From NCBI GenBank assembly GCA_965649825.1, contig OZ287698.1, forward strand, positions 620,001 through 684,000: a stretch of 64,000 bases of DNA. Reading direction: 5' to 3'. Below the pieces are notes generated by a model. That model searched no databases and was not told the origin of the DNA. It saw nothing but the letters and a program-made list of their open reading frames with translations. This DNA comes from Penicillus capitatus (Eukaryota > Chlorophyta). The translations under genes and the position numbers were made by a program. Shown in pieces: positions 36,001-48,700 of the stretch. Position 1 is the stretch's first letter. Each line of letters begins with the position of its first letter.

Positions 36001-36311
36001 GCCGATGAGATCGAAATATTCTTGTCGATGCGGATTGTCTCAGCGACCGAAAAGTTCGTTACTGTGAAGTGAATGGTAGCGTCATCGCTTAGACAATCCA
36101 CGACATCTTGAACGGATACCTCCAACGCGTCAATCTCCTTTACTGTCTCCGCGCTAACGGTCAACGCATTCTCCTGAATGAACGTGTCGCAGTATCCTGG
36201 AATAGGACAGTGTGGCTAACTGAACCCTGTCGCAGACATACCTTGGCCGAATGCTCGGTGTGCAAAGTTAATGGCGATAAGTAGCAGCCACAGTAGAGTA
36301 TACTGCTTCAT
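30069..36311 (-). CDS. Giant secreted beta-helix (Pmp-like) protein with multi-pass membrane domain
   Basis: The ATG at 36,311 gives a clear signal peptide, MKQYTLLWLLLIAINFAHRA. After it come about 1,000 residues of parallel beta-helix repeats over roughly ten exons, with the recurring pattern F..N.A...GGA (for example FVQNKAAGDGGVFYVSGADT and FERNKANKGGAIYAE). A Cys-rich part follows near 32,300-32,550 (CQKCAQGEFQPFPQQTTC, GCC2/GCC3-like), then GYRGVLCGSCEHDYGREYG and about nine hydrophobic helices from about 32,040 down to 30,400. An acidic/basic cytoplasmic loop lies at about 31,530-31,940. Similar 'polymorphic outer membrane protein'-like proteins occur in several algae and protists; their role is unknown. 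The C-terminus is either the stop at 30,142 or, after splicing, the one at 30,069. Confidence 0.8.
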
Positions 36312-36728
36312 GAGAACCGGCGACGAAACACTACTGAGGAAGAAAGGTAATCTTCAAACCTGAGAAGAGATTTCAAACGTGAAGGCTCGCCAAGCGACCT
36401 TTACGGCAGACGACGGCCCGCGTGAGGAAAAGACCTTAAAATAGTCGGCAAAGGAAGTCGGACACGTTAAAGCTCTAGCAGTGTCCGATGTGCATGGCAC
36501 GATTGTAGCGCAAGAGATTCATCGCAGTTTGCGAATGGCTGTTCGTAATTTATATTCATTCCACCTTCTGAGCCGATTCTTTGATCAATTGTTTCGCCGT
36601 CGGTGGGAAGCTTCATCGCTCATAGAAGGAGAACAGAGACCAGGAACCTGCTCTTCTTCTCTCAATGTCTACGGAACTTTGACGAGTCCCACTTTATGGT
36701 GCTGAAAGACTTAAAAGGAGGTGGGATG

Positions 36729-36945
36729 TTATGCAGCATTCAATATCTTTGTATCCTCACGGTGAGCCAAGAGATAGGCAGTGAACGAGACGAGGACAAT
36801 GGGACCTCCAATCTAGAAAATGAGGTGGAAGCGGACCGTGATTACCTGTTGTTGCGTTGGTCTGAGATGACGCTGATTGGGGAGACGTGACGTAAAGACG
36901 CGACTTTGGCTGTACGTCGTTTGTTTTCTTGCCTTTCAAAGCCAC
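36729..36945 (-). CDS. Possible small one-helix membrane protein
   Basis: A minus-strand exon reads IGGPIVLVSFTAYLLAH followed by REDTKILNAA and a stop at 36,729, a short transmembrane tail. A good intron (GTAATC...TTCTAG, about 34 nt) lies just upstream and a basic leader precedes it. The upstream frame and start are not resolved; no ATG is clear near 36,945. It would be head to head with the EF-hand gene. Family unknown. Confidence 0.3.
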
Positions 36946-36980
36946 ACGTTCAGCACAGCTGTTACTACAGAGCAGACAAC

Positions 36981-37575
36981 ATGTCGACCCTTTTGAAGTA
37001 TTTCCTGCGACGCGACTCTTCCGACCTCTCCAAGAGTCCGAGCTTCAACGACTTCAGTCTCAGCGTCGGTCAAGACGGTATGACTTCCGCTGCGATAGCG
37101 TCTGTCACTGTCTGGATCTTTAGTCGAAGAAGAACTCCGCCGGACCAGCACGGACTCCAGCGTCGACGAGGCTCACATCGAATCTCGCCGAAGCACGTCG
37201 AGCGCGGGCTCCTACAAAGGTAATGCCCATTTCGACGCGCACGTCTTCACCCTTTGTCCAGGGACGCGCCTCGACGTGTGGCAGTCCGTCTTCAACCCAG
37301 GCCGAAATTACAACACGGAGAAAGGCCGTTCTTACTTTGACTACGTCGACGACCCGAAGGCTCATCCGACCACCTGGGAGTACATCCTCAAGTCGGAGAA
37401 TGTGAGGAAGGTCGCTGAATTTGACGTCAACAACGATGGATTTGTCACGGCTGAGGAAGTGCGTTCTGCTCTGGGAACATCGACCACGATCGAGGATCTC
37501 ATTCGCAAGACCGATAAGCATGGAGATGGTCGTGTGGCGTACAAAGAGTTCTTCGATTTGATCCGCGAGAACTAG
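36981..37575 (+). CDS. EF-hand calcium-binding protein
   Basis: The ATG at 36,981 gives MSTLLKYFLRRDSSDLSKSP. Introns 37,078-37,123 (46 nt) and 37,220-37,261 (42 nt) restore one frame: a Ser-rich acidic stretch (EEELRRTSTDSSVDEAHIES), then GTRLDVWQSVFNPGRNYN. The C-terminal half has two EF-hand loops, DVNNDGFVTAEE and DKHGDGRVAYKE, each with the expected Asp/Asn and Glu ligands. The last residues are FFDLIREN with the TAG at 37,573. The N-terminal part matches no domain I know, so the partner of calcium signalling here is unknown. Confidence 0.82.
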
Positions 37576-37956
37576 ATGTCTCACTCTCTTTCTATTTTGC
37601 CGACACAGTTGATAACGTGCCCCTTTCTGTATTGTGAACCTTTTTGAGATGCTGAGCGACGCTCGGCGGTCTGTAGAGTCTGGCAATGAATGAGGCCGTT
37701 CGATGTGTTTGTTTGTGCACGTCGTGTGTGTATTGCAGAACAAACATTTACCTGTTAAGATCTTATCTGTTTGTGCAGCGCGTTTCATGAAATTATTACA
37801 GGTCAACAGGGGAACAATAATGATGAAATATGAGAAATCTCTAGTCACATCCAACATCATCTTTTCATCAGTAGTCTGATACAACAGAAAGCCTTAGAAG
37901 AATTCAGTCACGCTAATTAACAACAAGGAATTGAACGGAAGACTTTGGAGCCACAT

Positions 37957-38439
37957 TCAGAATCCATGGACTTTGATATCTGTTTTGTTGGCTAGGCGCT
38001 TATCGACCAAGAATTGGAGAACACTCTTTCGTTGATCGCCTTGCAGCTGCAAAATCTGACCGAGTTGAGGATCCACCACGACTGTACCGTTACAACAAAA
38101 TTCTACACAGCAAGCATCTTATGCACTGCCTTCTTTGCAGCTTCCTTACCTTTCTTGAAACCTTTCAAGATGCGTCGCTTATCGTACTTTTCGTCCAAGC
38201 CCTTTGCACTACGACTCAGAGAACAGCTGCAGCAAAGCGCCTACCAACCTGTACAGTCGTCAACGATTTTCGTCCGTTGCGTTGTTGGACGCGTATGTGA
38301 ATCGCGTGCGTTGAATCGACGGAATGGTCGTCGTCCTGTTCTAACTCCGAGAGTGGCGCATCTGTTCATCACTCGCATCGACCGGGCCAAAAAGTGAAGG
38401 TCGCTTACGCGTCTTTTTGATGTCGAGACTGTCCACCAT
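37957..38439 (-). CDS. EIF1: Translation initiation factor eIF1 (SUI1)
   Basis: eIF1 guards start-codon selection on the 40S subunit. No exon here is long, so the gene is easy to miss. Reading the minus strand and removing three GT-AG introns gives DDDHSVDSTHAIHIRVQQ, RNGRKSLTTVQ, GLDEKYDKRRILKGFKK, EFCCNGTVVVDPQLGQ and ILQLQGDQRKSVLQFLVDK, ending LANKTDIKVHGF at the TGA 37,957-37,959. This matches SUI1 throughout. The N-terminus (MVDSLDIKKT from the ATG at 38,439) is variable in the family and is less certain. Introns: about 38,054-38,100, 38,152-38,196 and one before DDDHS. Confidence 0.92.
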
Positions 38440-41413
38440 AACCTTTGGCGACGAGAAACTGAAGACAATGTTTTTCGAATCTGGGTAACGATGAGTTCGT
38501 TAACACAGCAGGAAACAAATCAAGTTGTTTTTTGCACCGGACGACGAAAGAGAAACGATAGATAGGGAGCAAACGCCGCGGGGACCGGCTTTCTGTACGT
38601 CACGTCGTCGACGTGATGTGATGTAGGTATCCAAGCGGCTGTAAGACCTCGACAGGAACGTGCTGTTTGAAGCGACAGAAGGACGTTCTAGGGAAGCGTT
38701 ACGAAGTAAAGAGTGATCACAGAAGCCTGCATGCTACGCACCTCAATCTTGTTTCTTAAAAGACGAGCTGAAAGGACAAGGATGGCACCATTTCCTGTAT
38801 CGTTACTACACAAGGAGTACGCTTATATTATACGCTTTTAATCACGGTGACCGCTTTTATGCTAACCTCTAACCTATCTTCTGCACAAGTTGAAGATTCA
38901 TCGTTCTAAGGGATTCGCAGTTGTATGACTCCAAATGTGATTGTTTCAGGGAAACTCCTTAAAGATATTTGCGGGTTGTAGTATGGAAATCTTGCGAGAC
39001 CGTCTATCGTTGTTAATTCGTTCCTGTGTCATTATCTCGACGTGTGACATCTCATTCTTACGCATCATATTTCTTCCTAATGGGACGTGATGCAAATTCT
39101 TTCTGGCCGCATTTTGTTGTCTGACTTCAGCTTACTCCGTCTTCTTCTGGTTACGGGCAATCCGTAGCGGAAAACGGTTCTCTGACGTCGAAGAAGGTGG
39201 CCAGCGGTCAGAACGAAGGTGTACAGGGATGTTTGTACGTGCGGGTGGAGATGACTAACGACGAAACTGAGTCGAGGCGAGAAAGGTGATATTGAACTAA
39301 AGTCGTCAAACGAAATCAGTGAAGAGAGATCCCCTCGAGGATGAGACAAGTCCTTACTCCTGCCATGGGAGAGAAAATATAGCAGTCATCTAAGTACAAA
39401 GGCAGTCGGAAGTTATTCCCGTTCAGACCACCCGCCCTTACGTCGGTCTGGTTTGAAGAGTGTTTTCGGGTGGTTTTTACACAATTAGCTGTCCGAACTT
39501 CTTGGGGGTTTTTTTCTATTTTCCCTGACAGGGCATGGCACATGTTCATTCAAACGCCATGTAAATGAGGAATTATATGTATCTCATTTTACAGCATGAA
39601 GAGGCTTCATTCAACAAACTTATCTGCTGATCGTTCCTGTGCCTATGCTATGTTGCTTCTGTTAGCAATTCTTTTTGATTCTAGCCATTGAGGATTGCTT
39701 TGTGTCTCTACCTTCCTTTTACTCTGTTATCACACAAATTGGATTCATATCTCTCACTTTCAATATCAAAAGCCTTACTGGTTTCTATAGACAATGGAAA
39801 AATAGCGATGGACTATAAAGGCTTTATGTGTACGGATTAATCGCAATTTCTTCTTGACTCCTCTGAAGATTAAAGGCGGAGTTTTTTTTCTTTGCAAATC
39901 ATTTCAATCTGCACAATTGTTACAAATTAGGAGACAGACATGGCCGTAACATGCTAGCTTTAGAAGACACCGCCATTCCTTCTACAACAGAGAACTACTG
40001 CATCCAAGACCGCTTCAGGGTATGACCTTAGAAAGCAAACTATGGTATGGACGCAATGCCTGCGTAATCGAATCAGATCGAACTGACTTCATGATCATGA
40101 TGACGATTATTTTTCATCCTGCTTCCCGTTGTGCTACCGCATCTCTTTTTCCGCTGCGTGTATAGACGTTGTTTTTTAGACGATGTTTGGCGTTCGACAC
40201 TATGTGTAATTAGAATTTTCCCCTGTCAGCAAAGGTCCAACCAGTATTCGCTTAAACGCGGCGTACGGCGAATCTTTGTGAAGGTAAGGTCCAAGAAACT
40301 TTCTTTCTGTTGTAGAACACGGCAACAGCTTCAGTACTATTTGTAGGACGACAAAGGTTACGGAAAACAGAAAATCCTTTAGCAACTCATTGCCTGCCAC
40401 ATGGTGGAAAATCCCAAAGTCCCCAATGCCTCAAGGCAAATCTCTTATTCATTCAATCTTCGATGGTAGTAATATGTGCTCTTAAGGTGACTTAACCAAT
40501 GAAATCCGCCGCGCGGCCATGAAGAAGACGCATTTGAACAACCGTTGCGTTCCCGCTAATAACACAAGAAAACAATTTCGGCAAGGCAACTTGAAAGGTA
40601 TCCAACGTAGTTGTTTATCGCGAGCGATTATTAGACTTACTGGTATGATCAAGAGAAAGCTCTAAACCCTTTAAATCATCTTGACGCGACGCACTGCGAC
40701 GCGGCTTTGCGGGATGCTCGATGCATCAACAAAGACATGGAACCACTCTTAACGACGAAACAGAAAGCCGCGGCCCTGCGTCTATTCTTTGTGATTCTAG
40801 GTGAGTAATTGTTGTTACGTCGTTTTTGTGACGCCACCTTTGGAAGTGATCAACTTTTTAAGAAGCCCGTTGCTTGTCAAGAGTGTTACTGCCCTATCCA
40901 TCATCTGTCTCCCTTCGTAGGACGACAGATAACAACCATTATAAGACTACTTATTATGCGTTAGTGAAACTCGACAGTACAAACGAAAAAGCCTGAACTT
41001 TGTTGTTTCAAGATAAAAGTACGAATGCATGTGTGACTTGACTTGAAACTTTTGCCTACGACAATTATCTTTACTAGTCTGTTACAGAATCCGTTTTCGA
41101 CACCGTTAAATCGCGCTCAACGACGATTCGTTTCCTCCGTCGCGTTCAATTTTGGCAAAGAAATTGTCAAAACGGCGATGATGGATGATGTACGACTGGC
41201 AGCTGCTATGCCAAGTCCGCACTTAAGTTGATTCATTTAAGAATCTTTGTCGTTCACGAGAACCTTCGAAGAGACACAAGTTACCTGTCCCAAGAGCTTT
41301 GTCCCTTATATTTCTGTTAGTACCTTCCTCGGCTCTGGAACACTGTTTCACTCTCTAAAATAGAAGCTGGTCTGCCTCAAGACAACAGGTGCTCAGAATT
41401 TTTTTGCTCGAGT
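38440..41413. other. Gene-poor 3-kb region; one possible first exon
   Basis: Only short unsupported frames are visible (for example 39,077-39,349 minus and 40,131-40,346 plus). At 40,736 an ATG opens MEPLLTTKQKAAALRLFFVI and then meets a good donor (GTGAGT), like a signal-bearing first exon. I could not find its continuation. No RNA gene recognised. Confidence 0.35.
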
Positions 41414-42233
41414 ATGAGATGCACTTTCCTTTTGCTTTTCCTTCTTCTTATCGAAGTAACCCCTTTCCGATGACGAGCTCTTGTGCGATGCCAGTTCGAT
41501 GTCGGCATGCACAGGAGACGCTGTGTGGTATCGCAAGTTCTTTCTCGACCTTCAACTTATCGATCTGTCTCCGTAACTTTCTCTGACCACCTGAATCGCA
41601 TGCACCGTGTCTTTTGTTTAGCCTGTGACGCGTACTACAGAAAAACGAATTGGCCGAAGGGCGACACATTGGATACACCTATCGCAGGAGTCACTTCCGC
41701 AGACGAGTGTTGCTCAAAGTGCGAAGACAAAGGCGTGGAAGGTCCAGCTGTCCCTGCCAGTCCATCGCGATCTTCATGTGCTGCAATTGTCCAGAATGCA
41801 AGGCCTTCGTTTTCATTGAGCCTTCCGGGCCTTGCAGCCACAAGAGACAACTCAATGATCCCAGCCACTGTCCTTTATGCTCCGGCAAAAATTTCTTAGA
41901 GGAGGTCGTTTTCGTTGCCGATAAGCAAGCGACAGAAGTGTTTCATGCTTTCAGCAACTGGAGGAGAAGTATCGTCCTATGTACGCAATGGATAGATATG
42001 GTGGCGATATTCGTCGGGAAGACGGAGTCGAAAGCCCCAACGAATGCGGCAGACGCTGCGAAAATGAACCTGGTGGTGCTCTTTTTTCTTGTCTGCTGCC
42101 TTACGAAAAGCGGCCTTGTTTGCAGACTGCCGAGCTTTTGTATGGAGACGAGATCACCATCATTGCTGGCTGAAGAAGGAACTGAACGAAGTCAATGAAT
42201 GCTCCCCATGCGTTCTGGGTCATCGCCCATGGT
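41414..42233 (+). CDS. Secreted protein with two PAN/apple-like domains
   Basis: The ATG at 41,414 gives a signal peptide, MRCTFLLLFLLLIE, followed by a donor GTAACC. After an intron ending TTGTTTAG (about 41,620) the first domain reads CDAYYRKTNWPKGDTLDTPI and AGVTSADECCSKCEDK, then CSHKRQLNDPSHCPLCSGKN. The second domain repeats the plan: YAMDRYGGDIRREDGVESPN, ECGRRCENEPG, then CWLKKELNEVNECSPCVLGH and RPW, with the TGA near 42,233. The spacing of Gly-Asp and Cys-x-x-x-Cys fits PAN_4/apple modules used in protein or sugar binding outside the cell. Small introns lie inside each domain. Confidence 0.65.
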
Positions 42234-42442
42234 GAAAGCAAGTTTGTTTTGCGTTATGTGAAAACGGGCATGCGATACAGAACAACGCAGAGACCCAGAA
42301 GAGCGGGGCAAGCCTGCGAGACAGTCACCTGTCACATCACAAAGACTCAAGCTAACCGTATTCTCTGTCGTACACAATACTGTATTTTCAAATTGACGAA
42401 CGAGCGGACAGCTCTTCACAGGTCGTCCATCGCCGTACTCCT

Positions 42443-45400
42443 ATGGGTTCTCTCGATTCGGGCAATCGCTTTCTGCGCGAACGCGTTGGAGGGGCATCCA
42501 CATCCATCTCCAGCACTCTGTCCCATAACAATGGCAGTTCCTCAACGAACGGCCCACCCCTTTCTGACCGAAGACCCCTAAACAACGCAAAAACAGATGT
42601 CATTGCGACGATAGAGACACTTCCCGACAACGTTGTAAAAGTGCGTGTGTATCTGATTGAATATACTGTGTCATTTCTCTCTCTTCTGCTTACAGTACCT
42701 CTTCCGCGTCATCTATGTTTCGATCTTCTTGGCGGCTATGGGCGTTGTCGCTTTGATGGTGGTCAAGCTCAACTATGCATCACATCTGCGAAGCAACTCG
42801 GTGTTGATTTGGAATGTGGTGGCGGCCACTGTTGGTATCGTGACTCTCAGCTACTGCTTCGGATGTTATCTCAAGCGTCTCTACCTCGTCATATCACAAC
42901 GCATGAACTGGTACCGCCTCGTATCATTAGCATCTGGAAGCAGGAGATCTGATGGTTGTCATGGGGAAGGTCTGATCGAAGACGGAAAGGAGCAACTCTC
43001 TTCATCATCGAACTCGTAACACAGGTCTGATGCCATTCTGGATACCTGCTTGACTCTGAGGTCCTTATTCTTGCAGCTTGCAAATTTGTGCTTCTATCTC
43101 GCTCCGAATGTGTATCTCCTGCTGCATGAGTGCGGATGGCATGACACGTATATCACCTGGATGGGCTTCGGCCGCATGACATGTTGGAATACGGTGAGGG
43201 AATTCACTTCAAGGCCTGTTGTGAGGATCTGATGCCCTGCAGTTGTTTTTCTTGTTTTTGATTATGAGCAGCAATTTCAACGTCGTCAAGGATACATCCA
43301 AGACACGTCTCACCCATCCACACTCGTTCAAAGGCATATGTTGGTCTGCAGGGCGTCCAGATCAGAGACCAGCAGCTGATGTCACCGTCTTCGATCGACC
43401 TCTTTACTGTCACGCTCCCAAGGCCCTTTTTTGGTAAGCCGTCGATTTTGATCACAGATATCCGAGTGTGATCTTGACAACAGGGTTTTGACAGAGTCGC
43501 TTTTTCTTGCTATCTCCCTCTACATGCACACCCATCAGGAATCAGATCCTGGTAAGGCCAAGATCGTCCATAAGTGCTAAACAAACCCCTGGCGACTGTA
43601 GATAATGTAAAGCCATGCACAGGCGAAGATTTTTCCTGTGCCCCATCGACTGTCGTTGAGAACATGACAGTTGCCGTTGCCTTTGTTTTCATTTCATATT
43701 TCCTGGGCACGATCTACTATTTCAGAAAAGGCTTTCAGCATCTCAGCGAGAAACAATACCTCAACTATAGACTGTCTAACATATTCATCCGGCTTCAAGT
43801 ATGTGGCCCTTCGAGCGATTCGCTTTAGAGAAGAGCAGTTCTGCTTCTGTAGGTGCGTTTACAAATGATCGTGCACTGTTTTCTTCTCGTCTCGTTCGCT
43901 CTTCTGTGGTTTGTACACGTGGATTCCTGTGCCAGTTTTGTTCTGAGTTGGCTCGGATTTCTCCCGCCTCAGTTTGCCATGACCGTCATTGTGTGTGTAA
44001 AATGCTACCTCTTCATTCCCCTGAAGCCGGCAGAAGAAGATCACGTCCTTCAGGCACCTCTATCAGCACAGATGCTATCTGACCTTCTAACCGCACGTCT
44101 TGTGCAGATGTGGCTGCGAGAGTACTCCTGGTCAGAAGAGGAACTGCCCAGCATGATTGCACAACGAGGAAACGGATGCTGTACAGACACAGCCCCAATG
44201 TTCTGCTTCGAGCGAGCAGTGAAGACGCTTTACTGGTCCACTTTCATCTACTACTACAAAGAAGTGCATCTTCTGCCCCATACTTCGAAAAACACACCGA
44301 TGCTCTTCCTTTAGATCAAAGACTCAAAATTCTCTTTGAAGACCGCCATGCATCTCTACGATCTGACAGATTACGAGCTGTTTCATGAGAAACTGCATGA
44401 TACGAAGCTCATGATTGCATGGAATAAAAAAATGGCGCTGTTAGCTTTCAGAGGAACCTCAAGTCTGAAGAATATTTTTGCCGATCTCCGCATTGCACGC
44501 ATACTTCATCCACCAATTCGGGGTGGGTTTATGTCACGACCAATGGTCCACAGAGGATTCCTACAGACCTGGACAAGCAATGGCTTGAACCATCGTGTCA
44601 TGGAACTTCTTCGGACAATTATGAAGGACACAAAGTTCCCATCTCTGCCATCATCACAGATGGAGACGCTGTCTGAATGATCTGTAGAGATTTTACGATA
44701 CTGCTGACGGGACACTCTCTGGGCGGAGCTCTGGCGACACTGGCAGCCTATGACATTCGTCGCGAACTTAACGTCCCTCGATGCTCTATTGTCTGTTACA
44801 CCTTCGGAGCCCCAAGAGTAGGAAACTATACCTTTGCTCATGACTACAATCAAATGGTTCCAAACACATGGAACATCATCAACGACCAAGTAAAGTTCAC
44901 AGATCCAGAAGGGATCCGAATGTCGCTGATTGCAGGACTATATTACGAGAACTATGAAATTGCTGGTGCTGTACAAGCGGCCAGGACAGAGAGTGATTGT
45001 CAACAGTCAAGGAGACATGTTGGTTCGGCCATCCTTCATAGAGATGAGCCTTTCTCGCAGGACAGGAGCAGTAAATATTCTGCATCATTTTCTTGGAAGC
45101 TACGAAAAGGCTTTCTTGGCGATCGCACGGACACAGTTTTCAGAAGACAGCATCGAAGGGGGTTACGAAGGCATGCTTAAGATTTCCAACACGCTAAAAC
45201 ACGTGAGACATCTTCTTAAGGAGACCTCTTTGTATGAGCGTGCCTACCTTAGGTACTGGGCGTGTCCCGTTCCAGATTGATCCAGGAACTGAGTTGGGGT
45301 AACAGAATTCGGGAGCTCGAGAGAAAGAGACAGCGTGAACAGTCGACACTTCGTTCTGTTTTTTCTTCAGCACAACGGTTGGGTCATCACGTTAGCGATC

Positions 45401-45666
45401 GATTCACGCAGCAATGGCAGTCCATCGTTCATTTTCTCAAGAGTTATCGCAAGACGACACAGATGAATGGCCTTGACTTTGACACAACGCGAGTGTGCGG
45501 TGGAAGTGCCAGTCAGGTGATCGAGATGGAGCTCACGGAGCATGGAGGACTGTCCTACGAGATCGGACATCTTCCCCTCGAAAGTCAACGAACAGAGAGC
45601 GAACAGACATGTCATCCAGACTTAGATAGCGTACAAGAGGAAAGAGATGCGTCGTCGATGGTTTAG
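42443..45666 (+). CDS. Multi-pass membrane class-3 lipase
   Basis: Likely an sn-1-type acylglycerol or galactolipid lipase, by analogy with membrane class-3 lipases of algae. The ATG at 42,443 starts a Ser/Asn-rich cytosolic leader. Four or more helices follow (IYVSIFLAAMGVVALMVVKL, WNVVAATVGIVTLSYCFGCY, NMTVAVAFVFISYFLGTIYY, FVLSWLGFLPPQFAMTVIV). The lipase domain has WNKKMALLAFRGTSSLKNIF, MVHRGFLQTW, the nucleophile elbow LTGHSLGGALATLAAYD (Ser near 44,712) and VCYTFGAPRVGNYTFAHDYN. IINDQVKFTDPEG and later exons follow to the TAG near 45,664-45,666. Introns are many and small. Substrate is not decidable from sequence. Confidence 0.85.
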
Positions 45667-45747
45667 AGATCATCGGTGAATTCTTTTGTTCGACTGTTTG
45701 TCCTGATGTGTAAAGCTTAGCTGTTAGAACACACAATATCCCTGTCC

Positions 45748-48700
45748 TCAAAGACTCGAACGAAATTTCAGAGAAAGCTGGTCAATCGCTGGATTGTTTT
45801 CAAAAACGACAGGGCATGAATGCTGCCCGACGATATGCATCGCATTTTTGAGATCTTCTGTGCAAAGGGTGATGCTTCCGGAGGCAGAGTAGAGAATCAC
45901 ATGTATCTCTTCTGTTGCCGGATCTGGATGCGATGCTGCTGTCCAGTGCAGCCCCAGTCTCCCTCGGATCATTCTGCTCAAGTGATCGGGTATGACAACC
46001 GTAGCGATTTCGGTCAGTGTCCTGGACGCTGCATCGAAGACGTTATTCTCTCCCGAGAAGCTGATCTGGGTACACAGACTGAGAAGTGGCGGCTGCTGTT
46101 CTCGTGCAACGAGGAAAGATACTGGAGAAAGCTGAAGGACGATATCGCCGACAGCGACATTGTCAAACACCATGGCAGATACAAGATGCATCTTCTGCTG
46201 TCTTGCATTGTACTGAATGGTGGACAGCATTGCACAACCGTCGTTTTGTGGACTCCAGAGGACGTGATCTTTGTACAATGACATGGGTTTCGTGACTTGA
46301 TACGGTTTGCTGCAGCGATGCCACGAGACATTGGTGTAGACAGCGCTTTCCAGTGCTGTTTTTAGACATTGGTTGGTCAGTTGGCCATCGGCTTCATCGC
46401 CACAGAGGCTGTCTGTCATGATCTCCGATGCCAAGTCTGGCAAATCTGTCTGCAAGACGATGCAGTAAGCGGCGAGACCATTGACGGACTCCACAAGTAA
46501 GACGGGCCATCCCTCTTGCCAATCCACCTCGATCGATGGCCGATGCCTGTTTTCAAACTGCATTCGGTTTTTTGAAGAAGACAGGTCGCCGTCCTCGACG
46601 TCTGCTGACGAGGAATGTCGTGGGTAGCAGACAGCGAATGAATAGACCGTCGGCATTGCCACCATTCCGACGATCACCATTTCCTTCCGTTGTTTTTCGC
46701 CCTCCAGCGACGAGCAGTCGATTCTGAAGATGTACAACGTCGATTGGGATTCGCGATCGTCGCCTGAGGGACAACCCTTCCGATGAATGCAGATCGATCG
46801 TTTAGATCACCTGGATAGCTGATATGCAGGAGAACATAACTCTCCCAGTTCTCTGCCGGGATGATGCCAGACTTATCCACTCCTGGCAGTTTGACACATA
46901 TCATATCGTTGACATGTCCTTCCGGTATCGTCGTGGATGTCAACGGATGAAGAGACAGAGATTCCACGAGATGGAGTCTTGTACCATGTGACGTAGACGT
47001 ATCTGTGATGACGACGAGAGAGGCGCTCTCCTCATGCCACAAACTCTTTCGTGGCGTTTCCTCTAAGCAGAGCGTTAAGAGGGGTTGACAACAATGACAG
47101 GGGTCAGACCCATTTCGATGGTGGTCCATCTGAGGCGATGTCGGTATTCCAATTGTCCAACGTGCAGCTCTCCCATGCTGTTTGTCCATGCAATGGCATT
47201 GGGAAGTGCTTCGAGGTTGAGCCAAACGAGTGATTGACATCCGTATCGTCCAAGGAATAATCGTCGACAGGAGATGTGTTCTTTGCCATCTGTTTGATGC
47301 CGTTCCAACACAGCCGCCTTTTCGCAGTAGGCCAACAGCTTCCCTGGCAAAACGGCCGTGAGTCGATGCAACCTCTTTTTGGATCGTGGAGAGCGTGACC
47401 ATTGTTGAGCATGATCATTTTGACATCTGTTCTGCCGATCTGGATGGTGGAGATACCGCCGTCGAAATCGATCGATCTTCGATGTTCATCAAAAATCCAC
47501 GACATCGAAGCGATCGATCCGGCGCTGGTTCCGACCAGAAGAGTACCCTTGACAGCAGTTGATGGCAGGATGGCCATGGAACGCGACTGCAACTGCAGGA
47601 GTGATGTTTCGGCGATGGGCTGAAGGGTGCTACTGTCCAGAATCTTGATCGCATTGCTGAGCCATTCTCCGACAAACAGCCATTCAACACCACCAATGTT
47701 GAAAAACTCCATGGCGCTGATCTGTTCTGACGTCTCCTTCTTTCTCACGAAGCTCAAAGATCGAGGGCCCCATTCTAAGAGACAAATGCTGTATCCTGAA
47801 GACAAGGCCAAACGGCCATCTCCACAAGAGGCGTTAGAAATGAAGCCTGTAGGAGAAGGACTGAAGTAAGCCGCACGTCAGTAACTGTTCTACCTGGTGG
47901 CGTCCAGTGAAGACGTTGCGAATCTAAGATGTCAATCAAGGAGACATTTCTGGCAGTGACATGCAGCCATTGACGATCGGACACTGCTTTGATGAGCACG
48001 GTCGATCCTTCACTGGAAAACAGTGGCAATTCGACAGATGTGAAGAGGGCGTCTTTGATCGACAGGAGCTGCGAACTCTGGTGATGATCGCAGGACAGAC
48101 ACAAAAATGAAGGACTGGCATCTTCGGAGCGCTCCTTTAAAGAGAGGAGACGAACACCTGTCTTTTGCAGACAGCACTAGGCAAACAGAGAATGCGATGG
48201 AAAGCATCTTACTGGCAAGCTGGCATAAGCCTTGGACACGAAGGTCACTCCATATGCCAATTCGCATTTCTTCAATGTTCCCAGCGGATATTCGCCACAA
48301 CACGCCACCAGCTGAAGATCTCCTGTCAACAGAAGAGTGATGCACATTTTTCTGCCCTTTGATGACCTGATGGATCTCTTATCGATTCTAAATGATGCAG
48401 TGGTGCCAGTTGGTCAATCATCACACGACTCTTCAGCTGTTTCCATTTCACCAGACGTGTCTCCGTGCATGCGTTGGAGGTCGACAGCATTAGAGACGGT
48501 CCGTGTGTGCTGCCCACAAAGACAAGACCTTCTTGCAGGGTTGATGCTTGCTGCAATAGACAGAGAGAGACAGGCAATGCCGTGAATGGTGTCACATCAA
48601 GAGCGAACCAACTTCCATGAGCAACATCGGCAACGTAGTAACCTACAAGTCACTGTGTGTTGTTTCTGAAGAGCAATGTGTGCAACAACGAGCATCCGAT

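Noticed and set aside
38014-38397. Plus-strand frame of 127 codons
   Set aside because: Shadow of the spliced minus-strand eIF1 gene.
38620-38710. tRNA-like stretch (TCCAAGCGGCTGTAAGAC)
   Set aside because: Resembles a D-arm, but no matching B-box GTTCRANYC or acceptor stem pairing could be found at the right distance.
45820-46281. Plus-strand frame of 153 codons opposite the DDB1-like gene
   Set aside because: The minus-strand frame is twice as long and continuous with the rest of that gene; the plus frame has no motif.
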